Origin: Metabacillus idriensis
GTDB lineage: Bacteria; Bacillota; Bacilli; Bacillales; Bacillaceae
Assembly: GCF_009674765.1 (NCBI RefSeq)
Contig: NZ_WKKF01000001.1
Coordinates: 124,001-188,000 of the forward strand
DNA length: 64,000 nt
Reading direction: 5' to 3'
Translations under genes and position numbers: made by a program
Part shown: positions 8,226 through 17,980 of the stretch, one piece after another
Position numbering within the stretch: the first letter of the stretch is position 1
Layout: each line of letters starts with the position of its first letter
Notes under the pieces: model-generated
What the model saw: only the letters and a program-made list of their open reading frames with translations
Databases searched by the model: none
What the model was told of the DNA's origin: nothing

Positions 8226-8301
8226 AGCCAAAGAATAATCCGAACTATTATGTGAAATTCCAACTTGAATTTCGTTTTAGTTCGGATTTTTTTCTTTGGC
8301 T
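8226..8301 (+). terminator. Long imperfect hairpin after RNase J
   Basis: A 22-24 bp outer stem: AGCCAAAGAATAATCCGAAC on the left matches GTTCGGATTTTTTTCTTTGG plus CT on the right, with a nested GAAATTC/GAATTTC. The inner part with its T-run is a plausible terminator. The outermost bases of the right arm belong to the adjacent repeat element. Confidence 0.6.
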
Positions 8302-8410
8302 CTTTTCATAAATATTGTTGCTGCAGGCTAAATGATAGAAACCATAAGTGGAGCGGAAAGGAACGGACATTATTTATCATGAAAAACAACAATCTATGCG
8401 AAAATACCCC
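8297..8410 (-). repeat. MITE-like element, copy A (internally deleted)
   Basis: The reverse complement matches the ends of copies B (16473) and C (28382): the outer TTCGCATAGATTGTTGTTTT side and the opposite AGCAACAATATTTATGAAAA side are kept, while about 100 bp of core including CTTTCCGCGGGGAGC is missing. It is flanked by a perfect 6-bp duplication TTTCTT (8291-8296 and 8411-8416). Confidence 0.75.
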
Positions 8411-8485
8411 TTTCTTTTAAAGGTTTTCGCACTATTAAATGTTCGGCTTTCATTCAGGAATTGATCGTTACGTCCCAGCCTCTTT

Positions 8486-9787
8486 TTATGTCTTCTCAAT
8501 CGGAATTTGTTCAATCTTGCCTAAAACGGCTGTATAAAAGAATAATCCAATAACCAAAACAGCAGCAGCAAGAACAAATGCCATGTTGAATGAACCTGTC
8601 TTATCAACAATGTACCCTGTCAGGAAAGTGGCAATGATTCCCCCAAATAAATTGTTCGAAAAGTTAACCATTGAACTGAGAACAGCAGTTGTCCCAGGCG
8701 GTGAAAGCTTTGCTGCAATCGTCCATCCGACCGGGGCAGTAGCGGAAATACCAGCGAGGCCAATAGAAATAAAAAGCATGGACATGATTGGATTTTCCGT
8801 AAAAATAGAGCCCAGAAATGTCAGGCCGACTGTCATTCCAATGACGATGATTCCTTTATAAACTTTGTTTGAGGCACGACCTTTTCCTATCAGAAAGTCA
8901 ACCAGCCAGCCTCCTGCGATAATACCTGATATAGCGGCAATCAGCCAGGGAATGGCCGTATAAAGGGAGGAGGAAAGTAAATCAAGTTTAAACTGCTCTC
9001 TGAAAAAAGTCGGAAGCCAGAGCAGAAGCAAATTAAAGGTGTAGCCATATCCTGTGAAGCCGATCATGAGCCCCCATACTTTTCGATTTTTAAAGAAGGT
9101 CTTTAAAACGAGAAGAACTTTGTAGGAAGGCATATTGGAAAGATCCCCATACTTTTGAATGTAATTGATTTCTTCTTTTGAAATGCTCTTATGAGAACGG
9201 GGTTCATCATAATATTTCCAGAAGATAACCGTAAAAATAACATTTATGACTCCAATTGTTAAAAAGGCAATTCTCCAATCATAAAGAGTAATTAAAATTG
9301 CTACCAGTGGTCCTCCGATTACATTGGACAGTTTTGCTGAGGAATCAAAAAGAGCGTTTGCGAATCCCCGTTCATGAAAGGGGAACCAGTTGGCTGTAGC
9401 TTTTGCTGCTGCAGGAAAAGCGGATGCGCTCGTAATGCCGGTTAAAAAACGCAGAATATATAAGAGCAGGGTTCCTTGAACAAACACTATACTGATGGTT
9501 AAAAGAGTCCAAAGGATCATGCCGATTCTCGTTACCCAACCGACTCCCCATTTGTCGAGCATCCCTCCAATAGGAAGCTGCATTACGGTATAAGCATAGT
9601 TGTAAATAGTGAAAACAAGCCCCATTTCAAATGCACTGAGAGAAAAAGCCTTCTGCAGTTCAGGTGCTGCTGCAGCTACTGCAACTCGGTCAAAGTAATT
9701 TAAAATAATCAGACTGCTAAGCAGGGAGGAGATGGCCCATCTCGTGTTTTTGCCAAGAGGACGGATTATTTTTTCGGAATTGGTCAA
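8486..9787 (-). CDS. MFS transporter, anion:cation symporter (ACS) type
   Basis: A 12-helix major facilitator of about 430 residues, resembling the ACS family that imports hexuronates, glucarate and related organic anions by proton symport. Signatures: NYFDRVAVAAAAPELQKAF in helix 1, the loop-2/3 motif GGMLDKWGVGWVTR, and RFLTGITSASAFPAAAKATANWF in helices 4-5, typical of ACS. I prefer TTG 9787, which has AGGTG six bases upstream. An upstream ATG at 9865 would add a 26-residue hydrophilic extension and lacks a clear ribosome site. It is a lone minus-strand gene with a repeat element beyond its 3' end. The substrate is unknown. Confidence 0.85.
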   Translation of the reverse strand: MTNSEKIIRPLGKNTRWAISSLLSSLIILNYFDRVAVAAAAPELQKAFSLSAFEMGLVFTIYNYAYTVMQLPIGGMLDKWGVGWVTRIGMILWTLLTISIVFVQGTLLLYILRFLTGITSASAFPAAAKATANWFPFHERGFANALFDSSAKLSNVIGGPLVAILITLYDWRIAFLTIGVINVIFTVIFWKYYDEPRSHKSISKEEINYIQKYGDLSNMPSYKVLLVLKTFFKNRKVWGLMIGFTGYGYTFNLLLLWLPTFFREQFKLDLLSSSLYTAIPWLIAAISGIIAGGWLVDFLIGKGRASNKVYKGIIVIGMTVGLTFLGSIFTENPIMSMLFISIGLAGISATAPVGWTIAAKLSPPGTTAVLSSMVNFSNNLFGGIIATFLTGYIVDKTGSFNMAFVLAAAVLVIGLFFYTAVLGKIEQIPIEKT

Positions 9788-9901
9788 AACAGACACCTGC
9801 CTTTTTAGCTGATTGGGAGGGAAGTTTGAAAAGGAATTCCTGTTTAAGGTTTCCTCTTTTTTCATTCATCATTCTTTTTGATTTACGCCACCGCATAAAA
9901 C

Positions 9902-9930
9902 AAAAAAGAGACGCACGAATGCATCTCTTA
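9902..9930 (-). terminator. Terminator of the SulP gene
   Basis: On the minus strand AGAGATGCA-TTCG-TGCGTCTCT followed by TTTTTT. A UUCG-type tetraloop on a 9-bp stem immediately after the SulP stop. Confidence 0.88.
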
Positions 9931-9934
9931 AGAA

Positions 9935-11407
9935 TTAATGGTTTGCTGCTTTAGTATTCGGTTTGTCATATACGGCCAATTTATTTAAAAGAGTGGTACT
10001 GTCTTTGTTCAGCCCCATTATTCTGACTTCAGTGCCATTTTGTCTGTACTTAAGGATAATCTTATCAATTGCTCCTACAGCTGAATCGTCCCAAAGATGG
10101 GCATTGGTTAAGTCAACCGTGATAGTATCAATTTTTTCTTTGAAATTGAATTTTGAAAGCAAATCTTCAACTGAAGCAAAAAAGACCTGACCGCTGATTT
10201 TATAGGTTTTCATTAATTTGTTCTCGCTAACAAATGTTTCTGCATGAACTTTAGAAATTTTTGCTGCAAAGAACAGCGCACTTAAAAGAACTCCTGCAAG
10301 CACACCTTTTGATAAATCATGTGTAGCAACTACTGTCACAACTGTCACAATCATGACCGCTGCGTCTGTTTTTGGCATAATATGCAGCTTTGTTAAAGAA
10401 GACCAGTCAAATGTTCCGATGGATACCATAATCATCACACCGACAAGAGCTGCCATTGGAATTTGAATCAGCAGGTCGTTTAACAATAAGATCAGCACCA
10501 TTAAAAATACACCGGCAACGAAAGTCGATAATCTTCCTCTTCCGCCGGATTTAACATTAATAACAGATTGGCCGATCATCGCACAGCCTGCCATACCGCC
10601 AAAAAATCCATTGATAATATTGGCAATGCCCTGGCCTTTTGCTTCCTTATTTTTATCACTTTCCGTATCCGTCATATCATCTACGATTTGCGCTGTCAGC
10701 AAGGATTCCAATAATCCGACAATGGCTAAAGCGAATGAGTAAGGGAAAATGATCTGAAGAGTTTCAAAGTTTAATGGAATATCAGGGATCAAGAAGAAAG
10801 GCAGTGCCTGTGTTAATTCGCCCATATCTCCGACCGTTCTTACACCTGCTCCTGTCATAACTGAAATAATGGAAATCACAATGATTGCCACCAGCGGAGA
10901 AGGGACGGCTGTAGTGAATCTAGGCAGGATATAAATAATTGCTAAAGCACCTGCTACCATAGTGTACATGATCCACGTTTCACCGGCGAAATGCGGAAGC
11001 TGAGCCGTAAAGATCAGAATAGCCAATGAATTTACAAATCCAACCATAACCGATCTTGGAATGAATTTCATTACTTTTCCGAGCTTTAATACACCCATAC
11101 CAAATTGAATCACACCTGTCAGTACGGTTGCCGCCAATAAATATTGCAGGCCGTGATCAGCAACAAGCGTCACCATCAGCAATGCCATGGCTCCTGTAGC
11201 TGCCGAAATCATTCCAGGTCTGCCGCCTACAAATGAAATCACCACTGCAATACAGAAGGATGCGTATAATCCGACCATCGGGTCAACTCCTGCAATAATG
11301 GAGAAGGCTATTGCTTCTGGAATAAGGGCCAAAGCAACGACGATACCCGCCAAAATGTCTCCCCGGATATTGCCGAACCACTCTTGTTTAATTGTCTTTA
11401 CGTTCAA
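9935..11407 (-). CDS. SulP-family anion transporter with C-terminal STAS domain
   Basis: A 490-residue SLC26/SulP permease. It starts at TTG 11407 with AGAGGTG upstream. The N-terminus has the SulP pattern ([20 protein letters not shown]) and [14 protein letters not shown], a membrane core of 10-14 helices, [19 protein letters not shown] as in sulfate/bicarbonate members, and a cytosolic STAS domain from about residue 395 with [19 protein letters not shown]. Members carry sulfate, bicarbonate or dicarboxylates; nothing in the neighbourhood settles which. It is divergent from the damaged universal stress gene, a pairing seen often in Bacillaceae. Confidence 0.9.
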   Translation of the reverse strand: MNVKTIKQEWFGNIRGDILAGIVVALALIPEAIAFSIIAGVDPMVGLYASFCIAVVISFVGGRPGMISAATGAMALLMVTLVADHGLQYLLAATVLTGVIQFGMGVLKLGKVMKFIPRSVMVGFVNSLAILIFTAQLPHFAGETWIMYTMVAGALAIIYILPRFTTAVPSPLVAIIVISIISVMTGAGVRTVGDMGELTQALPFFLIPDIPLNFETLQIIFPYSFALAIVGLLESLLTAQIVDDMTDTESDKNKEAKGQGIANIINGFFGGMAGCAMIGQSVINVKSGGRGRLSTFVAGVFLMVLILLLNDLLIQIPMAALVGVMIMVSIGTFDWSSLTKLHIMPKTDAAVMIVTVVTVVATHDLSKGVLAGVLLSALFFAAKISKVHAETFVSENKLMKTYKISGQVFFASVEDLLSKFNFKEKIDTITVDLTNAHLWDDSAVGAIDKIILKYRQNGTEVRIMGLNKDSTTLLNKLAVYDKPNTKAANH

Positions 11408-11666
11408 TCAAAAAACACCTCTTTTATCTTATTTTGTTGTGACTTTCAACTCTCATGAAAGCCGTGGCCGTTGATAACCCGGAAATTATATCATCATAAC
11501 CGGAAAATATATAGTACAATGTAAGCGTAAACATTGATTTATAACTCCTTTTATCTCTTTTTTTCTTCCATTTAAGACGCATCTTGCAATAAGTTCAATT
11601 TTTCTATGCAATTTTTATTAAATCGTCCAGGATTTTACATCAAAATAGATCATTGGGGGGGTTAAT

Positions 11667-12084
11667 ATGTTTAAAAAGGTATTGTTGGCAGTTGATGGAT
11701 CAAAAAATGCGTTAAGAGCTGCAGAAAAAGCAGGCCACATTGCATCTTTAGAAAAATCCATTGTAACCATCCTGTATTGTAGTAGATGCCGCCTCATCAA
11801 AATCAGAGGTTTTGTCTGAAGGGGACAGAGCCATGAGAGATGAGCACAGAAAGCAGCGAATATACCCGGCAGAAACTCTTTTAAAAGAAAAGGGCATTGA
11901 AATCGATCTTCAAATTAAAAAAGGGGAGCCAGGCCCAACGATTGCAAGCTACGCAAATGAGAATCAGTTTGATTTAGTCATTGTAGGAAGCAGAGGCCTG
12001 AACAGACTTCAGGAGATGGTGCTAGGAAGCGTGAGTCATAAAGTGGCAAAACGAGCAAACTGTCCTGTGATGATTGTTAAATAG
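11667..12084 (+). pseudogene. Universal stress protein (UspA family), disrupted by a 1-bp insertion
   Basis: From ATG 11667 (GGGGGGG ribosome site) the frame reads a UspA N-terminus, MFKKVLLAVDGSKNALRAA, up to ILY, then shifts. One extra T at 11777/11778 puts the rest in another frame, where the protein continues with VVDAASSKSE to NCPVMIVK at 12084. Removing that base gives a complete 138-residue protein with the ATP-binding signature GSRGLNRLQEMVLGSVS. Either a recent inactivating mutation or a sequencing error. The only long open frame left (from 11812) lacks the first beta-alpha units and would not be functional alone. Confidence 0.85.
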
Positions 12085-12121
12085 GAAACCAAAAAGCAGC
12101 CTCGGCTGCTTTTTTGGTTTC
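12085..12121 (+). terminator. Terminator after the UspA gene
   Basis: GAAACCAAAAAGCAGCC pairs with GGCTGCTTTTTTGGTTTC around a TC loop, starting directly after the stop codon; the T-run is part of the stem. Confidence 0.82.
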
Positions 12122-12206
12122 AATAAATCTGCTTTGAAGCTTTAAAATCATTTCCCATTGTCCAAAAACAACAAATAAAGCGCTTAATTCTTGTATTTTT
12201 AGAACG

Positions 12207-12235
12207 TTGTGAAAATTGTCGAAAAAAAGTAAGAT
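12207..12235 (+). promoter_or_regulatory. Candidate sigma-A promoter of the put operon
   Basis: TTGTGA, 17 bp, TAAGAT, about 40 bp before putB. A weak catabolite-response-like palindrome (ATAAAGCGCTTAAT, 12175-12188, 10 of 14 consensus positions) lies just upstream. Both are visual calls. Confidence 0.35.
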
Positions 12236-12276
12236 TATCTTGTGATTACAACTTCTACAGGAGGTGTACGTTAACG

Positions 12277-13194
12277 ATGGAAGCGATTACAAGAGATTTT
12301 TTCTTATTCTTATCCAAAAATAACTTACTTAATAATATTGCAAAGAAGCGCGGCGGCAGTTTTGCGGCAGGGAAAATTATCGGTGGAACAGATTTTCAAA
12401 GTTCCATCAAATTCATTAAACAGCTGAATGAAAGCGGCCTGCTGGTAACAGTCGATCATCTTGGAGAATTCGTAGATTCAGAGGAAGTCACAAGAGAAAG
12501 AACGGCAGAATGCATCGAAACAATCGAAATGATCAGCAGGGAAAAGCTGGATTCACAAGTATCATTAAAGATGACATCCCTCGGTCTTGATATTGATCAC
12601 AAGCTGGTCATCGAAAATATGACAAAAATCCTTGATACAGCGGAAAAACTCAATGTCATGGTGACGATCGACATGGAAGATGAAGTGCGCTGTCAAGCTA
12701 CTCTTGATATTTTCAAACAGTTCAAAGAAAAGTACAGCTGCATCAGCACGGTCTTACAAGCTTACTTATATCGTACAGAGAAGGATTTAAGCGATCTCGC
12801 GCAGTATAAACCGTTTCTGCGTCTCGTAAAGGGAGCATATAAAGAGTCACCTGAGGTGGCCTTTCCTGAAAAGGCAGATGTTGATGAAAACTATAAAAAG
12901 CTGATTGAGCAAAGTCTGCTTAACGGCAACTATACAGCTATTGCCTCTCATGATGACCAGATCATCGAGTACACAAAAATGCTCGCCAAAAAGCATAACA
13001 TTCCAAACTCTATGTTTGAATTCCAAATGCTTTACGGGATGAGAAGCAAAACGCAATTGGAGCTTGTCAAACAAGGCTACAAAATGCGCGTCTATGTACC
13101 ATATGGTCTTGACTGGTACGGCTACTTCATGAGAAGACTTGCCGAGCGGCCATCCAATATTGCTTTTGCCTTTAAAGGCATGGTGAAAAGTTAA
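12277..13194 (+). CDS. putB: Proline dehydrogenase
   Basis: A 305-residue monofunctional, FAD-dependent proline dehydrogenase, oxidising L-proline to delta-1-pyrroline-5-carboxylate (P5C) at the membrane face. The (beta/alpha)8 barrel signatures are present: TVDHLGEFVDS, VSLKMTSLGL, VTIDMED, RLVKGAYKE, FEFQMLYGMR and the C-terminal helix-8 motif YVPYGLDWYGYFMRRLAERPSN-type substrate-binding arginines. ATG 12277 follows AGGAGGTG. Length equals the Bacillus PutB/FadM class. First gene of putB-putC-putP, 36 bp ahead of the P5C dehydrogenase. Confident. Confidence 0.96.
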   Translation: MEAITRDFFLFLSKNNLLNNIAKKRGGSFAAGKIIGGTDFQSSIKFIKQLNESGLLVTVDHLGEFVDSEEVTRERTAECIETIEMISREKLDSQVSLKMTSLGLDIDHKLVIENMTKILDTAEKLNVMVTIDMEDEVRCQATLDIFKQFKEKYSCISTVLQAYLYRTEKDLSDLAQYKPFLRLVKGAYKESPEVAFPEKADVDENYKKLIEQSLLNGNYTAIASHDDQIIEYTKMLAKKHNIPNSMFEFQMLYGMRSKTQLELVKQGYKMRVYVPYGLDWYGYFMRRLAERPSNIAFAFKGMVKS

Positions 13195-13230
13195 GGGTTA
13201 AACTAAATTATTCTTAAGGAGCGATTTCTA

Positions 13231-14772
13231 ATGATTCCATACAAACACGAACCATTTACTGATTTCACAAACGAGGAAAACAAAAAAGCCTACCAGGAAG
13301 CTCTTCAAAAAGTGGAAGGCTATTTAGGACAGGATTATCCTTTATACATCGGTGCAGAAAAAGTAACGACAGATGAAAAAATCGTGTCTTATAACCCTGC
13401 TGATAAAGAAGAAGTAATCGGCCGCGTGTCAAAGGCAAGCCGTGACCATGCAGAAAAAGCGATGAAGGAAGCTTCTGCTGCTTTTGAAAGCTGGAAAAAA
13501 GTAAAGCCTGAAATCCGTGCAGATGTTCTTTTCAAAGCAGCAGCCATCATCCGCCGCCGCAAGCATGAGTTTTCAGCCCTTTTAACAAAAGAAGCAGGAA
13601 AGCCATGGAACGAAGCTGATGCTGATACAGCTGAAGCTATTGACTTCCTTGAGTTTTATGCCCGTCAAATGCTGAAGCTTAAAGATGGAGTTCCTGTTGA
13701 AAGCCGTCCGGGAGAATACAACCGCTATGACTATATTCCATTAGGTGTCGGCATCATCATTTCACCTTGGAACTTCCCGTTTGCGATCATGGCAGGCACA
13801 GCGGTAGCTGCAATCGTAACTGGAAACACGATTCTATTAAAACCAGCTTCAACTACACCTATTGTAGCTGCTAAATTTGTAGAAGTTATGATGGAAGCCG
13901 GACTTCCTTCAGGCGTTCTGAACTTTGTTCCAGGAAGCGGTGCAGAAGTCGGGGACTACCTTGTTGACCATCCGAAAACCCGCTTTATCTCTTTCACTGG
14001 CTCACGCGATGTAGGTCTTCGCATCTTCAACCGTGCGTCTCAGCTTAACGACGGCCAAATTTGGCTGAAGCGTGTAATCGCTGAAATGGGAGGTAAAGAT
14101 ACAATTGTAGTAGATAAAGAGGCTGACCTTGAGCTTGCTGCTCAATCGATTGTAAAATCAGCATTTGGCTTCTCAGGACAAAAATGCTCTGCATGTTCTC
14201 GTGCGGTAATCGTAGAAGATGTTTACGATCAAGTGTTGAACCGCGCTGTAGAATTAACAAAGCAGTTAACAGTCGGCAATCCGACAGAAAACCATTTCAT
14301 GGGACCGGTTATTGATCAGGCTGCTTTTGATAAAATCATGAGCTATGCAGAAATCGGAAAAGAAGAAGGACGTATTCTTACAGGCGGAGAAGGTGACAGC
14401 TCTAAAGGCTACTTTGTTCAGCCGACAATCATTGCAGATGTTGATCCAAAAGCACGCTTAATGCAGGAAGAAATCTTTGGACCGGTTGTTGCTTTTGCAA
14501 AAGCGAAAGACTTTGATGAAGCGCTTGAAATTGCGAACAACACAGAGTATGGTTTAACAGGTGCAGTCATTACGACAAACCGCGCTAACATGGAAAAAGC
14601 ACGTGAAGACTTCCATGTAGGAAACCTTTACTTCAACCGCGGATGTACTGGCGCAATCGTAGGCTACCAGCCATTCGGAGGCTTCAACATGTCAGGAACA
14701 GATTCTAAAGCAGGCGGTCCTGATTACCTTCAGCTTCACATGCAGGCTAAAACAACATCTGAAACATTTTAA
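13231..14772 (+). CDS. putC: 1-pyrroline-5-carboxylate dehydrogenase (put operon copy)
   Basis: A 513-residue NAD-dependent aldehyde dehydrogenase converting glutamate-gamma-semialdehyde to glutamate, the second step of proline catabolism. Catalytic Cys319 lies in FSGQKCSAC, the general base Glu in [12 protein letters not shown], the oxyanion region in [14 protein letters not shown] and the NAD loop in FTGSRDVG. The C-terminus [17 protein letters not shown] is typical of RocA/PutC. ATG 13231 has AAGGAG upstream. It is closely similar along its whole length to the rocA copy at 37318; that copy is under sigma-L control, while this one belongs to the proline operon. Confidence 0.95.
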   Translation: MIPYKHEPFTDFTNEENKKAYQEALQKVEGYLGQDYPLYIGAEKVTTDEKIVSYNPADKEEVIGRVSKASRDHAEKAMKEASAAFESWKKVKPEIRADVLFKAAAIIRRRKHEFSALLTKEAGKPWNEADADTAEAIDFLEFYARQMLKLKDGVPVESRPGEYNRYDYIPLGVGIIISPWNFPFAIMAGTAVAAIVTGNTILLKPASTTPIVAAKFVEVMMEAGLPSGVLNFVPGSGAEVGDYLVDHPKTRFISFTGSRDVGLRIFNRASQLNDGQIWLKRVIAEMGGKDTIVVDKEADLELAAQSIVKSAFGFSGQKCSACSRAVIVEDVYDQVLNRAVELTKQLTVGNPTENHFMGPVIDQAAFDKIMSYAEIGKEEGRILTGGEGDSSKGYFVQPTIIADVDPKARLMQEEIFGPVVAFAKAKDFDEALEIANNTEYGLTGAVITTNRANMEKAREDFHVGNLYFNRGCTGAIVGYQPFGGFNMSGTDSKAGGPDYLQLHMQAKTTSETF

Positions 14773-14813
14773 TCTGCAGATTCATAGATAACAGATTGGG
14801 GTTAATAGGTGGG

Positions 14814-14845
14814 GGAAGTAACATAACAGGTTGCTTCCTCTTTTT
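14814..14845 (+). terminator. Hairpin between putC and putP
   Basis: GGAAGTAAC-ATAACAG-GTTGCTTCC followed by TCTTTTT. It may attenuate rather than end transcription, since putP follows in the same direction without an obvious strong promoter. Confidence 0.7.
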
Positions 14846-14941
14846 AAAAGCTAATTTCGCTCAAAAGGCGGTTTTCTGCAGCAATTGTTGAAATTAGCAG
14901 CTATAAAAATAGAGAGTATTTGGAGGGAAAGGGGTTCATCT

Positions 14942-16411
14942 ATGATTGACTACGCATTGATTACATCCATAGGCATTTACATGGCAGGCATGCTCCTGAT
15001 CGGGTATTTTGCTTACAAACGAACGTCTAATTTAAATGATTACATGCTCGGAGACCGCGGACTCGGACCAGCTGTTACGGCGTTAAGCGCCGGTGCGGCA
15101 GATATGAGCGGATGGCTTTTGATGGGACTGCCGGGCGCTATGTTTGCGACAGGACTCAGTTCCATGTGGATTGTCATCGGTTTAACGCTTGGTGCTTATG
15201 CCAACTGGCTTTATGTTGCTCCTAGATTAAGAACGTATACAGAAGTAGCGAATAACTCCATCACCATTCCAGCATTCCTTGAAAATCGCTTTGCTGATGA
15301 ATCACGGATTCTGAGACTTATTTCAGCTTTAGTTATCTTAATATTCTTTACTTTTTACGTTTCATCTGGAATGGTATCGGGCGGTGTTTTATTCCAAAGC
15401 ACATTTGGCCTTGATTATCATACTGGATTATGGATTTTAACCGGCGTTGTAGTAGCCTATACATTGTTTGGCGGATTCCTGGCGGTAAGCTGGACCGATT
15501 TTGTTCAGGGGATTATCATGTTTATTGCTTTGATACTCGTACCAATTGTTACACTGATCCATGTCGGTGGGTTTGGGCCTTCTATTGACACAGCTCGTTC
15601 AATTGACCCGGCACTTTTAAATATTTTTACTGGAACGAGCCTGTTGGGAGTTATTTCATTATTTGCATGGGGCCTTGGGTATTTTGGCCAGCCGCATATC
15701 ATTGTCCGCTTTATGGCCATTAATTCTGTAAAAGAAATCAAAAAAGCCCGCAATATCGGGATGGGATGGATGATCTTTTCAAGTATCGGTGCGATGCTGA
15801 CAGGATTCATCGGCATCACTTATTTTTCTCAAAATGACATGAAGCTTGATGATCCAGAGACGGTATTCATCGTTTTAGGGGAAGTGCTGTTCCACCCATT
15901 TATTACAGGATTCTTGATTTCAGCTATTCTTGCAGCTGTTATGAGCACGATTTCTTCTCAGCTGCTTGTAACGGCAAGTTCCTTAACTGAGGATATATAC
16001 AAAACGTTCTTCAGACGTTCAGCTTCAGATAAAGAGCTGGTCTTTTTAGGCAGATTATCCGTTCTGCTTATCTCGGTCATTGCCCTTATTCTTTCTTGGG
16101 AGAAAAACGACACTATACTTGGACTTGTCGGCTATGCATGGGCTGGATTTGGTTCTTCTTTTGGACCGCTGATTCTGCTCAGTCTCTTCTGGAAGAGAAT
16201 GACGAAGTGGGGAGCACTGGCAGGGATGGTCGTCGGTGCCGCAACGGTTATCTTCTGGTCGATGGCAGGATTATCAGACACTCTTTATGAAATGATCCCA
16301 GGTTTTGGATTAAGCTTAATTGCAATTGTTGCGGTCAGCTTAATGACACCTAAGCCTCCTAAAGAAGCGGAAGAGCATTTTGATGAATTTGAAAGAATTT
16401 TAAAGCAGTAG
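14942..16411 (+). CDS. putP: Sodium/proline symporter
   Basis: A 489-residue member of the sodium:solute symporter family with about 13 helices. Hallmarks: YMLGDRGLGPAVTALSAGAADMSGWLLMGLPGA in the first two helices (contains the Na+/proline-binding Ser/Asp positions), FGGFLAVSWTDFVQG, and AILAAVMSTISSQLLVTASSLTEDIY. ATG 14942 follows GGAGGGAAAGGGG; an upstream in-frame start at 14885 would precede this ribosome site and is rejected. Imports proline for nutrition or osmoprotection; position behind putBC favours a catabolic role. Confidence 0.95.
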   Translation: MIDYALITSIGIYMAGMLLIGYFAYKRTSNLNDYMLGDRGLGPAVTALSAGAADMSGWLLMGLPGAMFATGLSSMWIVIGLTLGAYANWLYVAPRLRTYTEVANNSITIPAFLENRFADESRILRLISALVILIFFTFYVSSGMVSGGVLFQSTFGLDYHTGLWILTGVVVAYTLFGGFLAVSWTDFVQGIIMFIALILVPIVTLIHVGGFGPSIDTARSIDPALLNIFTGTSLLGVISLFAWGLGYFGQPHIIVRFMAINSVKEIKKARNIGMGWMIFSSIGAMLTGFIGITYFSQNDMKLDDPETVFIVLGEVLFHPFITGFLISAILAAVMSTISSQLLVTASSLTEDIYKTFFRRSASDKELVFLGRLSVLLISVIALILSWEKNDTILGLVGYAWAGFGSSFGPLILLSLFWKRMTKWGALAGMVVGAATVIFWSMAGLSDTLYEMIPGFGLSLIAIVAVSLMTPKPPKEAEEHFDEFERILKQ

Positions 16412-16421
16412 GTTTTACAAA

Positions 16422-16458
16422 ACAGGAAGAACCCTTTACGGGAGCTTTCTGTTTTTTT
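16422..16458 (+). terminator. Terminator of the put operon
   Basis: ACAGGAAG-AA-CCC tttac GGG-AG-CTTTCTGT followed by TTTTTTT; internal AA/AG mismatch. Confidence 0.82.
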
Positions 16459-16472
16459 ATTGCTCTTTTTTA

Positions 16473-16685
16473 AGGCTGTTATCGCATAGATTGTTGTTTT
16501 TATGTTGCCCGTTCCTTGCAGCGAGAGGAACTTGCTTTCCGCGGGGAGCATGGGAGCCTCCTCGGCGTTGCCTGTGGGGTCTCCCACTTTGCTCTATTTC
16601 CCGCAGGAGTCAAGTTTATCCGCTGCAATCCACTTAGAGTTTTTAACATTAAGTCTAATAGCAACAATATTTACGAAAAGAGGCT
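16473..16685 (+). repeat. MITE-like element, copy B
   Basis: A 213-bp noncoding element beginning AGGCTGTTATCGCATAGATT and ending in the inverted form (AACAATATTTACGAAAAGAG then GCT). The core contains CTTTCCGCGGGGAGCATGGG and its partner CCCGCAGGAGTCAAG. It is flanked by perfect 6-bp repeats TTTTTA (16467-16472, 16686-16691). Highly similar to copy C at 28382. No open frame of note. It marks the junction between the put operon and the sugar island. Confidence 0.82.
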
Positions 16686-16836
16686 TTTTTAAAAACGAAA
16701 TGGCACTTGAATGTTTAAAAACAGACTTACTTATTTTTATCTCTCTTAAACTCTATTAAGTTTTTATAGGGAAATACAGGAAAAACGATCTATTTTAATA
16801 TTTTCCAATAAATAATCTTTTAATTCTGACATATCG

Positions 16837-16862
16837 TGATATACTCAATGTAACCGGTTACA
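16837..16862 (+). promoter_or_regulatory. Extended -10 promoter with LacI-type operator
   Basis: TGATATACT (TG-N-TATACT extended -10) followed four bases later by the perfect palindrome TGTAACCGGTTACA (16849-16862). Position over the start region implies autorepression of the LacI-family gene. Confidence 0.75.
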
Positions 16863-16900
16863 TTAATAGATTCAATTTCAGTAGTATAGGGGATGCACCA

Positions 16901-17911
16901 ATGGTAAAGATGAACGATGTTGCAGAGAAAGCAAATGTTTCAAAGGCTACGGTTTCCAGAGTGCTCAGAAATCCAGAAACAGTGAAGAAGGATACGCGGG
17001 AGAAGGTTTTGGCAATCATTGAGCAGCTGAATTATCAGCCGAATATTTTGGCCCGTCATTTCAGAAGAAGTGAAACCAACACGATTCTGGTAGTTGTTCC
17101 GAATATAATGAATACGGTATTTTCCCATATTCTCGGCGGGATTGAGCATGCTGCTTGCGAGAAAGGGTACCGGGTGCTGCTTGCAAACACGAATAAACAG
17201 GTAGAAAAAGAATATGAATACCTTGATCATCTAAAACAGCGTCAGGTGGATGGAATGATATTGCTGTCTGCCAGAATGGATAAAGGTGTTTTAGGCGAAG
17301 TGATGAGACAGTATCCGGTCGTACTTACGGCGGACTACCTCGAAGGCATCGCCATTCCAACCGTTTCCATAGATAACGTGAGCAGCGCCCGAACGGCAAC
17401 AGAGCATCTCATAAAGCTTGGACACTCCAGGGTCGCTCATATCACAGGCCCGCTTCACCTTCTGTTGAGTCAGGACCGGCTGAAAGGCTATCGTCAGGCA
17501 CTTTTGCAAAATAACCTGGATGTTGACAACATCTTGATTCAGGAAGGCGATTTCTCCTATGAATCCGGCTATAACCAGATGACCAAGCTGCTGGCGCTGG
17601 AACATCCGCCGACTGCTGTATTTTCTGCGAATGATGAAATGGCAACAGGCGTGATAAAGGCTGCGAAGGATTACGGACTTTCGGTTCCTGAGGATCTTGC
17701 AGTTGTGGGATTTGATAATATTAAGCTTTCAGCTATTTATGATCCTGGTATAACCACCATTGCACAGCCTATGTTTGAGATGGGCAAAAAAGCAATGGAG
17801 CTGTTGCTTGAGCAGATTAATGGAGTTGAAATGACAAAAAGGCAATATGTGCTGGAGAACGAATTGATTATTCGTGATTCATGCGGTGCAAAACTTCTTA
17901 AAGATAATTAA
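16901..17911 (+). CDS. LacI/GalR-family transcriptional repressor
   Basis: A 336-residue regulator. The N-terminal helix-turn-helix and hinge helix read VKMNDVAEKANVSKATVSRV and then LNYQPNILARHFR; residues 60-336 form a periplasmic-binding-protein-like sugar sensor (VDGMILLS, SIDNVSSARTATEHLI, PTAVFSANDEMATG, VVGFDNIKLSAIYDPGITTI). ATG 16901 follows AGGGGATG. A palindrome matching this family's operators covers its own promoter and two more lie before the isomerase gene, so it probably represses itself and the downstream catabolic operon until a sugar inducer binds. The inducer is unknown. Confidence 0.94.
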   Translation: MVKMNDVAEKANVSKATVSRVLRNPETVKKDTREKVLAIIEQLNYQPNILARHFRRSETNTILVVVPNIMNTVFSHILGGIEHAACEKGYRVLLANTNKQVEKEYEYLDHLKQRQVDGMILLSARMDKGVLGEVMRQYPVVLTADYLEGIAIPTVSIDNVSSARTATEHLIKLGHSRVAHITGPLHLLLSQDRLKGYRQALLQNNLDVDNILIQEGDFSYESGYNQMTKLLALEHPPTAVFSANDEMATGVIKAAKDYGLSVPEDLAVVGFDNIKLSAIYDPGITTIAQPMFEMGKKAMELLLEQINGVEMTKRQYVLENELIIRDSCGAKLLKDN

Positions 17912-17914
17912 AAT

Positions 17915-17928
17915 TGTAATCGGTTTCA
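17915..17928 (+). promoter_or_regulatory. LacI-type operator, left of pair
   Basis: TGTAATCGGTTTCA, the exact reverse complement of the site at 17981 and a close variant of the perfect palindrome at 16849. It starts 4 bp after the repressor stop codon. Confidence 0.75.
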
Positions 17929-17980
17929 TTATGTGAAACTAAAAGGCTTAGAAAATAAAGGCTATAAAGTTAATAAAAAA

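Noticed and set aside
11812-12084. 90-codon frame as a stand-alone universal stress protein
   Set aside because: It is the C-terminal part of a frameshifted gene whose first 37 codons are in another frame just upstream.
16690-16720. Sigma-54 promoter from TGGCACTTG near 16700
   Set aside because: The -12 element TTGC is missing at the required spacing.
16502-16759. 85-codon frame across MITE copy B
   Set aside because: Frame results from the repeat sequence; copy C translates to a different, shorter frame, so it is not under coding selection.
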